Positions 33,943 to 42,192 of a DNA stretch of 55,716 bases are shown piece after piece (the first letter of the stretch is position 1; the number at the start of each line of letters is the position of its first letter). The translations under genes and the position numbers were made by a program. Source of the stretch: Flavobacteriaceae bacterium (GTDB taxonomy: Bacteria > Bacteroidota > Bacteroidia > Flavobacteriales > Flavobacteriaceae); assembly GCA_947463515.1 (NCBI GenBank), contig CANHRI010000012.1:1-55716 (forward strand), in the 5' to 3' direction. Under the pieces are notes generated by a model. That model saw only the letters and a program-made list of their open reading frames with translations. It did no database searches and had not been told where the DNA came from.

Positions 33943-35076
33943 ATGACCACAAACCCTTCATTCACCCTTCGCCAATTAATTCCTTTACTGGAAACCCTCG
34001 CTCCTACGGCCTATGCTGAGGATTTTGACAATGTGGGCCTTTTGGTCGGCGACCCTGAAGTGGCGGTAACCGGAATTCTAGTGTGCCACGATGCCTTGGA
34101 ACCCGTTATTGAGGAAGCCGTGGCGCGGCAATGCAATGTGGTGGTTTGTTTTCATCCCATTCTATTTTCGGGGTTAAAAAGAATTACGGGAAAGAACTAT
34201 GTGGAGCGGGCTGTTCGAAAGGCCATCAAAAATGATATTGCGATTTATGCTGTCCACACGGCTTTGGATAACCATCCCAACGGAGTAAATAAAATATTGT
34301 GTGATGCATTGGGCATTATCGAGTCGCAAGTATTGATTCCGAAAAATGATTTTATACAAAAACTGGTCACCTATGCTCCAGTCGAACATGCGGCAACCCT
34401 CAGAGACGCCTTATTTGCTGCAGGCGCGGGTCGCATCGGAAACTACGAAAACTGCAGCTTCAATTCGACCGGTATCGGAACCTATCAAGGGAATGAAAAC
34501 AGCAATCCGGTTATAGGACAACGCCACGAGTGGGTAAACGCCGAAGAACAAAAAATTGAAGTAACCTTTGAAAAACACCTTCAACAACCCATCCTTCAAG
34601 CCCTTTTTAAACACCATTGTTACGAAGAAGTGGCTTATGAAGTTTACAATTTACAAAACACCCATCAAAACTTGGGATTAGGACGTATCGGTAAACTCCC
34701 TAGCCCCCGAGACGCCAGAGAATTTTTGTTGGAGGTCAAAGCAAAATTAGAATGTGGTGGCATTCGTCATTCGGCTTTTTTGGATCGAAAAATTGAACGT
34801 GTAGCTGTTTTAGGAGGGTCGGGAAGTTTTGCCATCAAAAATGCATTAGCCGCAGGGGCCGATTTGTACCTCACGGCCGATTTAAAATACCATAATTACT
34901 TCGAAGCGGAGGGAAAAATGATCTTGGCAGACGTGGGACACTTTGAAAGTGAAAGATTTACAAAAAATTACATAGTTGATTTTCTTAAAGAAAAAATCAC
35001 TAATTTTGCACCCGTTCCGCTACCGAGTGGAATTCTAGTATCAGAAGTAAATACAAACCCGGTTAAGTACTTATAA
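33943..35076 (+). CDS. Nif3-like dinuclear metal centre protein (YqfO type)
   Basis: A 377-residue Nif3/DUF34 protein. Metal-ligand segments are visible in both halves: ENxGL-like DFDNVGLLVGD, CFHPILFSG, YAVHTALDNHPNGV near the N-terminus, and DVGHFESER near the C-terminus. The middle third (about 135-245) is the inserted PII/CutA-like domain that marks the long YqfO form. The family is often named GTP cyclohydrolase I type 2 on thin evidence; its role is unsettled. It is followed after 3 nt by the coiled-coil protein, a pairing I believe is frequent in Bacteroidota. Confidence 0.93.
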   Translation: MTTNPSFTLRQLIPLLETLAPTAYAEDFDNVGLLVGDPEVAVTGILVCHDALEPVIEEAVARQCNVVVCFHPILFSGLKRITGKNYVERAVRKAIKNDIAIYAVHTALDNHPNGVNKILCDALGIIESQVLIPKNDFIQKLVTYAPVEHAATLRDALFAAGAGRIGNYENCSFNSTGIGTYQGNENSNPVIGQRHEWVNAEEQKIEVTFEKHLQQPILQALFKHHCYEEVAYEVYNLQNTHQNLGLGRIGKLPSPRDAREFLLEVKAKLECGGIRHSAFLDRKIERVAVLGGSGSFAIKNALAAGADLYLTADLKYHNYFEAEGKMILADVGHFESERFTKNYIVDFLKEKITNFAPVPLPSGILVSEVNTNPVKYL

Positions 35077-35079
35077 AAT

Positions 35080-35859
35080 ATGGCTACTACAAAAGAAATG
35101 AGCGTTGAAGAAAAATTAAGAGCGCTATATGATTTACAGCTAATTGATTCCCGCATTGATGAAATCAGAAGTGTACGCGGCGAATTACCGCTTGAAGTAG
35201 AAGATTTGGAGGATGAAGTAACCGGATTGACCACCCGTTTGGACAAATTACAATTAGAACTTAATCAAATTGAGGACAGTATCAAATTGAAAAAAAGCGC
35301 CATTGAAGGCCATCAAGCGTCTATCAAGCGTTATGCCGAACAACAAAAAGAGGTTCGCAACAACCGTGAATACAATGCGTTGACCAAAGAGATTGAATAC
35401 CAAGAATTGGAAATTCAATTGGCTGAGAAGCAAATCAAAGAAATGAAAGCTTCGATTGAACATAAAAAAGAAGCATTGGGTCAGACCAAAGAAAAATTGG
35501 ATCAAAAATCTACTCACTTGAAACATAAAAAAGCGGAGTTAAACGATATTATGGCCGAAACACAAAAAGAAGAAAACTTTTTGATGGAAAAATCGGCGGA
35601 ATATCGCGAAGGTATCGAAGACCGTTTGTTGGGGGCTTACGACCGTATTCGTAAAAGTGTTCGCAACGGATTGGCAGTAGTGTCGATTGAACGTGGTGCT
35701 TCTGTGGGATCGTTTTTTACGATTCCCCCACAAACCCAAGTGGAGATTGCTGCTCGTAAAAAAATCATTACCGACGAACATTCCGGTCGTATTTTAGTCG
35801 ACAATGTTTTGGCACAAGAAGAACGAGAAAAAATGCAACAATTGTTTGCATCCATCTAA
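35080..35859 (+). CDS. Coiled-coil protein with degenerate C4 zinc-ribbon domain
   Basis: A 259-residue protein of the family usually annotated as zinc ribbon domain-containing (a CT398/YbiB-like coiled-coil hairpin plus C-terminal ribbon). Residues 10-180 are two long antiparallel heptad-rich helices; 195-245 is the ribbon. The family pattern C-x2-C ... IPPQ ... C-x2-C-GR is readable, but all four cysteines are replaced: residues 208-211 read SVGS and 232-235 read DEHS. The IPPQ and GRILVD landmarks are intact. It should still fold as a hairpin but cannot bind zinc in the standard way. It is the last gene after Nif3, and a terminator follows. Confidence 0.85.
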   Translation: MATTKEMSVEEKLRALYDLQLIDSRIDEIRSVRGELPLEVEDLEDEVTGLTTRLDKLQLELNQIEDSIKLKKSAIEGHQASIKRYAEQQKEVRNNREYNALTKEIEYQELEIQLAEKQIKEMKASIEHKKEALGQTKEKLDQKSTHLKHKKAELNDIMAETQKEENFLMEKSAEYREGIEDRLLGAYDRIRKSVRNGLAVVSIERGASVGSFFTIPPQTQVEIAARKKIITDEHSGRILVDNVLAQEEREKMQQLFASI

Positions 35860-35865
35860 TACATA

Positions 35866-35890
35866 AGGCCACCCTACGGTGGCTTTTTTT
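35866..35890 (+). terminator. Terminator after the coiled-coil gene
   Basis: GCCACC (35868-35873), loop CTAC, GGTGGC (35878-35883), then seven T. It starts 7 nt after the stop codon. Confidence 0.88.
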
Positions 35891-35909
35891 ATTTCATCCC
35901 CTCGCGCCT

Positions 35910-36743
35910 ATGATTCAACTACTACTTGCCAAGACTTTGGGGTTATACCTCAACCTCATGAGTTATGTGTATCCCAAACATGCCTACCGTTTGGCGTATC
36001 GTTTTTTTAGTCAACCGCGAAAAGGAAGGTTCAACGCCGAAAAACCACCAAAGATTTTACAACGCGCCCAATGGGAAACACATTCCATGAATCCCCATGT
36101 GATTCAAACCTATATTTGGGAAGGGAACGAAGAGGTTATTCTTCTCGTTCACGGTTGGGAAAGCAATGCCTCGCGATGGAAAAAGCTGATCAAACCCCTT
36201 CTCAAAACGGGAAAAACAATTATAGCCCTTGATGCTCCGGCGCATGGATTGTCGAGTGGAGAGGAGTTTAACGTTCCCTTATACGCGGAATTCATTCACA
36301 AAATAGTAGAGCGCTACCAACCTACCATTCTTATTGGTCACTCGGTGGGGGGCAATGCCATCGCGTACTATCAAAAACATTATCCACATCCGGCGCAAAA
36401 GTTAATTCTTCTCGGAGCGCCTTCTGATTTTAAAATTATTCTAAAAAATTACATCAAACTTCTTGGGTTAAACCGTCGCATTTACCGCTTTTTAAAGGCA
36501 TACACCCAAAAACGATTTGAGGTGACCATTGAATCCTTTTCGGCGGCTTTGTTTGTGGAATCGCTGACTTTACCCGGAATCATTGTGCACGACAAAGAAG
36601 ACACGGTGGTTTTGTGGGAAGAAAGTGAAAAAATCGCGAAAGCATGGCCTCATGCGGAGTTCATTACGACACGCGGACTGGGACACAGTTTACATGATGC
36701 GTATTTGTATCAAACCTTAATTGATTTTATAGAAAAACCGTAA
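35910..36743 (+). CDS. Alpha/beta hydrolase
   Basis: A 277-residue alpha/beta-hydrolase fold protein. The oxyanion strand is ILLVHGWESNASRW (about 77-90), the nucleophile elbow is GHSVGGN (Ser145), the acid is the Asp in VHDKEDTVV, and the base is the His in GLGHSLHD. The complete triad suggests an active esterase or related enzyme; the substrate is not evident. A hydrophobic first 25 residues could associate with the membrane. It lies between the coiled-coil gene's terminator and rluF. Confidence 0.9.
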   Translation: MIQLLLAKTLGLYLNLMSYVYPKHAYRLAYRFFSQPRKGRFNAEKPPKILQRAQWETHSMNPHVIQTYIWEGNEEVILLVHGWESNASRWKKLIKPLLKTGKTIIALDAPAHGLSSGEEFNVPLYAEFIHKIVERYQPTILIGHSVGGNAIAYYQKHYPHPAQKLILLGAPSDFKIILKNYIKLLGLNRRIYRFLKAYTQKRFEVTIESFSAALFVESLTLPGIIVHDKEDTVVLWEESEKIAKAWPHAEFITTRGLGHSLHDAYLYQTLIDFIEKP

Positions 36744-36757
36744 TCACTGCGAATCGC

Positions 36758-36765
36758 TATCTTTG
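36758..36765 (+). promoter_or_regulatory. -7 box upstream of rluF
   Basis: TATCTTTG matches TAnnTTTG exactly, but no TTG lies 17-23 nt upstream. It ends only 4 nt before the rluF ATG, so if used the mRNA would be leaderless or almost so. Confidence 0.4.
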
Positions 36766-36769
36766 TGTC

Positions 36770-37489
36770 ATGACACGATTGAATAAATTTCTTTCCGAGT
36801 CGGGCTATTGTTCCCGACGTGAGGCTGATCGGCTTATTGAACAAGGACGTATAACCGTCAATGGATTACGTCCAGAAATGGGCACAAAAGTGGGTCCTGA
36901 AGACCGCATTTGTGTCGATGGAAAACCGATACACAACGACCAAGAGCAACGGATTTATTTGGCGTTTCACAAACCGGTAGGCATTGAATGCACGACCAAC
37001 ACTTCGGTGAAAAACAACGTCATTGACTACCTCAAGTATCCCGAGCGCATTTTCCCTATTGGCCGTTTGGACAAAGCCAGCGAGGGTCTTTTACTGATGA
37101 CCAACGACGGAGATATTGTCAATAAAATTCTTCGGGCGCGGAACAATCACGAGAAAGAGTACATTGTAACCGTAGATAAACCGTTGACCGATCGCTTTAT
37201 CGAACGGATGCGCAAAGGCGTTCCTATATTGGATACGGTCACGCGGCCCTGTCCGGTGGAAGCGATAAGTCGGAATGTATTTCGCATCACGCTAACACAG
37301 GGGCTAAACCGACAAATTCGACGCATGTGTTCCTACCTAGGCTATGAAGTGACGGCCCTAAAGCGGATTCGAATCATGAACATCTCGCTCGATGTTCCCA
37401 TTGGAAAATACCGCCCCCTTACCGCAAAAGAAATGGCACAACTAAATACCCTGCTCGCGGATTCCAGTAAAACAGCTGAAGGGTTTTGA
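36770..37489 (+). CDS. rluF: 23S rRNA pseudouridine synthase, RluF type
   Basis: A 239-residue enzyme of the RsuA/RluB/E/F group. The N-terminal S4 RNA-binding domain (1-60) contains NKFLSESGYCSRREADRLIE. The catalytic domain has GRLDKASEGLL with catalytic Asp101, and LNRQIRRMCSYLGYEV, a phrase typical of RluF. RluF makes pseudouridine 2604 of 23S rRNA in E. coli. The gene is monocistronic and followed by the 1 kb gene-poor region. Confidence 0.93.
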   Translation: MTRLNKFLSESGYCSRREADRLIEQGRITVNGLRPEMGTKVGPEDRICVDGKPIHNDQEQRIYLAFHKPVGIECTTNTSVKNNVIDYLKYPERIFPIGRLDKASEGLLLMTNDGDIVNKILRARNNHEKEYIVTVDKPLTDRFIERMRKGVPILDTVTRPCPVEAISRNVFRITLTQGLNRQIRRMCSYLGYEVTALKRIRIMNISLDVPIGKYRPLTAKEMAQLNTLLADSSKTAEGF

Positions 37490-37492
37490 GAT

Positions 37493-37520
37493 ATGAATTA
37501 TGAGTTATGAATTATGAGTT
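37493..37520 (+). repeat. Heptamer repeat ATGARTT (4 units)
   Basis: ATGAATT and ATGAGTT alternate for four perfectly phased 7-nt units directly after the rluF stop codon. The unit is the same, in another phase, as the one at 37993-38048. Confidence 0.8.
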
Positions 37521-37656
37521 ATGGGCTTGCTGAAAGGGAAGTTCCTTCTTATTTGTTGAATAGTTTTATTGAATTGGGCGGGAATGCAATGCGTGAGATA
37601 CATAGAAGAAAGAGAAAAGAAACAAGAGCAAAGACTTACTTTGGGAAGTGAGAAAG

Positions 37657-37712
37657 CTAATGGCTGAACACTGTTGACTGAACACTGACTTCTAATGGCT
37701 AATTGCTAAAAT
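37657..37712 (+). repeat. Heptamer-phased CTRNNNN repeat (8 units)
   Basis: Eight consecutive 7-nt units all begin CTA or CTG; CTGAACA occurs twice and CTAATGG twice. The 7-nt phase is kept without slippage over 56 nt. Confidence 0.75.
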
Positions 37713-37896
37713 ACACCCCTATTGCGTATATACTATCCATGAAAAAGATTATAATGGCATTTAGTATTGCTCAAAATAAATATACTACAACTCATTCGAA
37801 ATAGCTATTGATGCTTTTCTATGCGGGCACCGATTGAATATCTGCGATATTGGAAAAATCCCTACCGAAGCAAAAACGGAAAATGAAAGACGCAAG

Positions 37897-37987
37897 CCCG
37901 CGTGAGGGGTAGTAGCGAAAAGCCCGGATGCTGAGGAACGAAAGCAACGGACTTGTAGTGGATGACCCGACCTGGAGGGGCACGCTA
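37897..37987 (+). other. Conserved intergenic element, copy B (possible structured RNA)
   Basis: Matches copy A at 6495-6593 in order and orientation: CCCGCG, AGGGGTAGTAG, AAAGCCCGGATG, AACGGACTTG, GGATGACCCG and a terminal GAGG/CGC segment. The differences are concentrated in the short spacers between these words. CCC (37897-37899) can pair with GGG of the next word around a 6-nt loop as in copy A. The heptamer repeat starts 6 nt after it. It is not inside any gene, and the next gene begins about 530 nt downstream. Confidence 0.7.
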
Positions 37988-37992
37988 TCGTA

Positions 37993-38048
37993 ATTATAAA
38001 TTATGAATTATAAATTATGAATTATAAATTATGAGTTATGAGTTATGA
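37993..38048 (+). repeat. Heptamer repeat RTTATRA (8 units)
   Basis: ATTATAA and ATTATGA alternate three times, then GTTATGA twice, all in strict 7-nt phase. It adjoins conserved element copy B. Confidence 0.85.
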
Positions 38049-38364
38049 GTTTTAGAAATGCAATCCTCGTGGAAAAGGGGTTTTTAATCGGGGGTTTGGG
38101 GTGTGTACTCAGTAGCGCTTGGTGTAGCATTTCTTTTATGTACATTCGTACTGTGTTATTCATCTATTTATTCGCCTTTAGAAAAACGATACAAAACAAA
38201 CATGAAAGCAACGTATTGTATTGTTCTGACTACTGATTCACCTTTGGTTTAGTCGCAACTGCGCGTACATTTTGTCTCCTTCGCTGAGGAAAGCGGGGGC
38301 GGCTGGACCCGAATCGGTTAATTATAGTTCCTTATCCAACCTTTATAAATTGCAGTGTAATGTG

Positions 38365-38394
38365 AACCCCGATCCTTTCGGGGTTTATTATTTT
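38365..38394 (+). terminator. Terminator-like hairpin with weak T-tract
   Basis: AACCCCGA and TCGGGGTT form an 8-bp stem with a 5-nt loop (TCCTT), followed by TATTATTTT. No gene directly precedes it, so it may be the remnant end of a lost transcription unit. Confidence 0.5.
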
Positions 38395-38514
38395 GGCGAA
38401 AAATCAGGAATTACACCAATTAGTCCCTTCGTTTTTAACGAAATAAATGTATAATTGAAAAATAAATACTACTTTTGAAATACGTCGAATCAAGAATAAC
38501 ACCCTTTATTACAG

Positions 38515-40731
38515 ATGAAAAGAGCATTACTTGCTTTTCTAACACTGCTTCCTGTAGTGGTCTGGGCACAGACCCTAGTTATTCCTGATGTCAATTTCAA
38601 GTCCAAATTACTACAAGCTTCACCTCAAAACAGCATCGCAAGAAATCAAAACGGCGTTGCTATAGCCATTGACACCAACCACAATGGCGCCATTGAAGTC
38701 AATGAAGCCGCGGACGTGTTTCAGTTGGATATAAACAATACCAATAGCCCATCATCGACAAAAATTATTTCGCTAGAGGGATTGGAATCCTTCATTCAAC
38801 TGCGGGTTTTATTCTGCCAAGACAATGCCATTACTTCCTTACCGGAAGCGTCAATGAGCTTACTCACCCAATTGGGATGCCGTAACAATCCCCTAGAAAA
38901 TTTATCGTTAGCCTCGGCGCTACACCTGCAATGGTTGGATTGTCGTAATACCCAGTTGCAGTTGTTGTCGTTGGCCCCCAATGCCCCTCTTGTATTTTTG
39001 GACGCTTCGTACAATCAACTCACCGAAGTTTCTGGCTATGGATTGGCGGCACTCTCCTTGGTGAATTTACGGAACAACCCGCTGACTTCGCTGTCTTTAA
39101 ACGGGGCTACTTCACTTTCGCATTTGACGTTATCGCATACTTTTTTAACGAATTTGGACGTGTCTACGTATCGCAATTTGGTGTTTTTGGACGTGAGTGA
39201 CAACCTCTTACTTGGCCAAGTTAATTTGAAAAATGGCAGTTTTGAAAGTGGTTTGAATTTGAGCAACACGCCTCAGTTACACTACATTTGTACTGACGAA
39301 TCTGCTTTGGAACGCGCCTCCGTGCTGTATCAAGTGGCCCTCAACTCCGGCAGTACAAGCTGTGAAGTGAACAGTTATTGTACGTTTATTCCCGGTGGAA
39401 TGTCGTATGCCTTGAAAGGCACGTTGCGATTGGACACGCAAAATGATGGATGTCAAAATACAGATGCTCCCTTTACCAATTACAAAATAGCAATCACCTC
39501 ATCGGGTAGCACGCAATGGGTACAGCCTTCCGCAACGGGAAGCTACAACATTGGCCTAGTTGCGGGGAGTTATTCGTGCGCCCCTGTGTTGGAAAATCCC
39601 AATTATTTTTCGGTGAATCCAACAAGTGTACAAGTTCATTTTCCTGCTAACGTTTCCCCTTTCACTACTGATTTTTGTGTGACTCCCAACGGCAATCATG
39701 CCGATATGGAGGTGTTCATCACCCCTTTGGAGGAGGCTTTTGCAGGCTATTCGAGTCGGTATAAGATTACGTGTAAAAACAAAGGGACTACCGCTGTTTC
39801 GGGTATGGTCGTTTGGAATTATGATGCAAATGTTAGTCAGGTAATTTCAAGTTTTCCTGTAGCCAACACCGAAGTAAATGGCCAACTTCAATGGTCGTTT
39901 GATGCCATTGCGCCGGGAACAAGTTTGAGTTATACCGTTACCCTTGCACTGCATTCTCCATTGGATAATCCGCCGCTACTTTCGGGTGATGTGATGGAGT
40001 TTACAGCGCATGTTAGCGGCTTCACCGATGTAGCGCCCTTGGACAATACGTTTACCTTAAAGCAGACTGTTGTGAACTCCATGGACCCTAACAATAAAAT
40101 ATGTTTGGAGGGAACAACCATTACACCCGATAAAGTTGGAGATTACATTCACTATTTGATTCGGTTTGAAAATTTGGGAACGGCTAATGCACGAAATGTT
40201 GTCATTCATGATGTGATTGATGCCTCAAAATTGAATATGAGCAGTATTGTTGCTCTTGATGCGAGCCATCCTTATGAAATGCGTGTGTATCCGAATCAGA
40301 CGGTTGATTTTATATTTGAAAACATCAATTTACCTTTTGATGATGCCTCGAATGATGGCTACGTTTTATTTAAAATCAAAACCCAACCTACCCTTAATTT
40401 GGGTGATGTATTTAGTAATACCGCTGCGATTCATTTTGATTACAATGCGCCTATTATTACAAATACCTACACGACTACAGTACAAGCATTGAGTCTTCCT
40501 ACTTCATTGAATCCTTCGCTAACCCTATATCCGAATCCAACGAAGGGGTTATTGTTTTTAAATGACGACCAGTATACTACAGCAACTGTTTTTGATTTTA
40601 CGGGACGCCAATTGGCAATACTTCCTGTAGTGAATCGTGAAATTGATACGACTTCACTCGTCAATGGAACGTACTTATTGCGTTTGGAAGGAGAAACTAC
40701 AGCAACGGTGCGTTTTTGCAAGATCGACTAA
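38515..40731 (+). CDS. T9SS type A secreted leucine-rich repeat protein
   Basis: A 738-residue exported protein. The signal peptide (1-18) ends VWAQ. The N-terminal LVIPDVNFKSKLL segment and DTNHNGAIEVNEA (an EF-hand-like calcium loop) precede leucine-rich repeats (about 80-260; phrases such as LVFLDASYNQLTEV and LVFLDVSDNLLL). A beta-rich middle contains a DUF11-like region and then the DUF7619-type segment MDPNNKICLEGTTI (about 523-650). The end is a T9SS type A sorting domain (LYPNPTKGLLFL, then LVNGTYLLRLEG). LRR-plus-T9SS proteins are common flavobacterial surface or secreted proteins; the ligand is unknown. Confidence 0.9.
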   Translation: MKRALLAFLTLLPVVVWAQTLVIPDVNFKSKLLQASPQNSIARNQNGVAIAIDTNHNGAIEVNEAADVFQLDINNTNSPSSTKIISLEGLESFIQLRVLFCQDNAITSLPEASMSLLTQLGCRNNPLENLSLASALHLQWLDCRNTQLQLLSLAPNAPLVFLDASYNQLTEVSGYGLAALSLVNLRNNPLTSLSLNGATSLSHLTLSHTFLTNLDVSTYRNLVFLDVSDNLLLGQVNLKNGSFESGLNLSNTPQLHYICTDESALERASVLYQVALNSGSTSCEVNSYCTFIPGGMSYALKGTLRLDTQNDGCQNTDAPFTNYKIAITSSGSTQWVQPSATGSYNIGLVAGSYSCAPVLENPNYFSVNPTSVQVHFPANVSPFTTDFCVTPNGNHADMEVFITPLEEAFAGYSSRYKITCKNKGTTAVSGMVVWNYDANVSQVISSFPVANTEVNGQLQWSFDAIAPGTSLSYTVTLALHSPLDNPPLLSGDVMEFTAHVSGFTDVAPLDNTFTLKQTVVNSMDPNNKICLEGTTITPDKVGDYIHYLIRFENLGTANARNVVIHDVIDASKLNMSSIVALDASHPYEMRVYPNQTVDFIFENINLPFDDASNDGYVLFKIKTQPTLNLGDVFSNTAAIHFDYNAPIITNTYTTTVQALSLPTSLNPSLTLYPNPTKGLLFLNDDQYTTATVFDFTGRQLAILPVVNREIDTTSLVNGTYLLRLEGETTATVRFCKID

Positions 40732-40736
40732 CTACA

Positions 40737-41219
40737 CTAGTTTTTTTCCATAATAAAATCCTCCATCCAATATCCTTCGCCAATAGGAATATCTATCGTT
40801 TCAACGATTTGAAATCCTTTTTTTTGGTAAAAAAATTGCGCGTTGTTAAAACGGTTGACATTGAGTCGTAACGTATGTTGCTCTGCCTTGACCGCACGTT
40901 GTTCGATGGTTTCCAAAAAGCTATTACCCCACCCTTTATGATGTTGAGTGGTACGAACATATAATTTATGCAATTGGGTGACTCCAGGCGTATAATCCAG
41001 TTGATACGCTGCAAATCCCTGGGCAACATTATCATCTTCTAGAATTAGAAACTGTTGTCCAGCTTCCATTTGCCGTTGTAAGACTTCAAGCGTATAAAAC
41101 GCCTCCAACATATACGAGAGTTGGGCTGGCGATAAAATGGAGGCATACGCTTCTGACCAGATTTCGTGTGCTAACGTCTGAATTACAATACAATCATCGG
41201 GCGTAGCGGGTCGAATCAT
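40737..41219 (-). CDS. GNAT family N-acetyltransferase
   Basis: A 160-residue acetyl-CoA-dependent acetyltransferase. MIRPATPDDCIVIQTLA opens the fold, LHKLYVRTTQHHKGWGNSFLE contains the Q/RxxGxG/A-type CoA pyrophosphate loop in altered form (QHHKGWG), and LRLNVNRFNNAQFFYQKKGF is the conserved C-terminal motif B region. The start overlaps the folD stop by one base (TAATG), so the two are coupled. The substrate is unknown. Confidence 0.9.
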   Translation of the reverse strand: MIRPATPDDCIVIQTLAHEIWSEAYASILSPAQLSYMLEAFYTLEVLQRQMEAGQQFLILEDDNVAQGFAAYQLDYTPGVTQLHKLYVRTTQHHKGWGNSFLETIEQRAVKAEQHTLRLNVNRFNNAQFFYQKKGFQIVETIDIPIGEGYWMEDFIMEKN

Positions 41220-42106
41220 TAGGCTAATTTCATGCGTTTTTGTTCTCGTGCCAACAATGTATTTTTTAACAACATGGCAATGGTCATCGGACCTACGCCA
41301 CCGGGGACAGGAGTGATATAAGAGGCTTTTTTGGAAACGTTTTCAAAATCGACATCACCTACAATGCGATACCCTTTGGGTGTAGATTCATCAGGAATTC
41401 GGGTGATTCCCACGTCAATCACTACCACATCATCCTTGACCATTTCGGCTTTAAGAAAATTAGGCACACCCAATGCCGTTATGATGATATCCGCTTGCGT
41501 GGTAATTTGACTGATATTTTTAGTGTGGCTATGGGTCAGTGTTACAGTAGAATTGCCAGGAAAATGGTTACGTCCCATCAAAATACTCATGGGGCGCCCT
41601 ACGATATGACTTCGTCCGATAACTACCGTATGCTTCCCTTTGGTTTGCACGTCGTAACGTTCTAACAATTCCAAGATTCCATAGGGTGTAGCGGGTATGA
41701 AGGTGGTCATGTCTAGGGCCATTTTACCAAAGTTCTCGGGGTGGAAACCATCAACGTCTTTACTGGGATCGATAGACATCAAAATATGTTGTGTATCAAT
41801 TTGTTTGGGCAATGGCAATTGCACGATAAATCCGTCGATAGCATCGTCTTCATTCAGCTCTTTGATTTTTTTTAGCAACTCGGTTTCAGACGTTGTACTC
41901 GGCATACGAATGAGGGTGGATTCAAATCCAACGCGCTCACAAGCCTTGACTTTGCTATTGACATAGGTTAAACTAGCGCCATCATTCCCAACGATGATCG
42001 CCGCCAAATGGGGTACTTTTTCGTTGTTGTCCCGCATCTTTTGTACTTCGGCAGTGATTTCATTTTTAATGTCTTCAGAAACTTTTTTTCCGTCTAAAAT
42101 AATCAT
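41219..42106 (-). CDS. folD: Bifunctional methylenetetrahydrofolate dehydrogenase/cyclohydrolase
   Basis: A 295-residue enzyme that interconverts 5,10-methylene-THF, methenyl-THF and 10-formyl-THF with NADP. Visible are YVNSKVKACERVGF with the catalytic Lys, GFIVQLPLPKQID, VDGFHPENFGKM, the NADP-binding VVIGRSHIVGRPMS and the C-terminal TPVPGGVGPMTIAMLL. The length is normal. It lies downstream of ffh (86 nt) on the same strand, with a weak hairpin between. Confidence 0.97.
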   Translation of the reverse strand: MIILDGKKVSEDIKNEITAEVQKMRDNNEKVPHLAAIIVGNDGASLTYVNSKVKACERVGFESTLIRMPSTTSETELLKKIKELNEDDAIDGFIVQLPLPKQIDTQHILMSIDPSKDVDGFHPENFGKMALDMTTFIPATPYGILELLERYDVQTKGKHTVVIGRSHIVGRPMSILMGRNHFPGNSTVTLTHSHTKNISQITTQADIIITALGVPNFLKAEMVKDDVVVIDVGITRIPDESTPKGYRIVGDVDFENVSKKASYITPVPGGVGPMTIAMLLKNTLLAREQKRMKLA

Positions 42107-42149
42107 GTGTGTTGTGGTTTAGTAGTAGTTCGTATTGGTTATAAAGACA

Positions 42150-42184
42150 AAGGGCTTGGTTTCGTTTCCGAACTCCAAACCCTT
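42150..42184 (-). terminator. Weak terminator-like hairpin between ffh and folD
   Basis: A 10-bp stem with one G-U pair (minus strand AAGGGTTTGG with CCAAGCCCTT) lies in the gap after ffh, but only a short T-run (CTTTATAA) follows. It may attenuate and not end transcription. Confidence 0.4.
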
Positions 42185-42192
42185 CCTATGAT

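Larger units (their letters stand above)
37490..38514. other. 1-kb gene-poor region
   Basis: No supportable gene. It holds three blocks of heptamer-phased repeats (37493-37520, 37657-37712, 37993-38048), the second copy of the conserved ~95 nt element (37897-37987) and a terminator-like hairpin near 38365. Two short open frames (38045-38236 and 38272-38454) have no signal peptide pattern or domain I can recognise and are not called. The rest is AT-rich spacer. Confidence 0.7.

Noticed and set aside
36770-37489. RluB or RsuA instead of RluF
   Set aside because: The LNRQIRRMCSYLGYEV segment and overall length fit RluF better; the other members lack this phrase.
38045-38454. Two short open frames in the 1-kb spacer (63 and 60 codons)
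   Set aside because: No domain, no convincing signal peptide and no ribosome-binding or promoter context. The second one crosses the hairpin at 38365.
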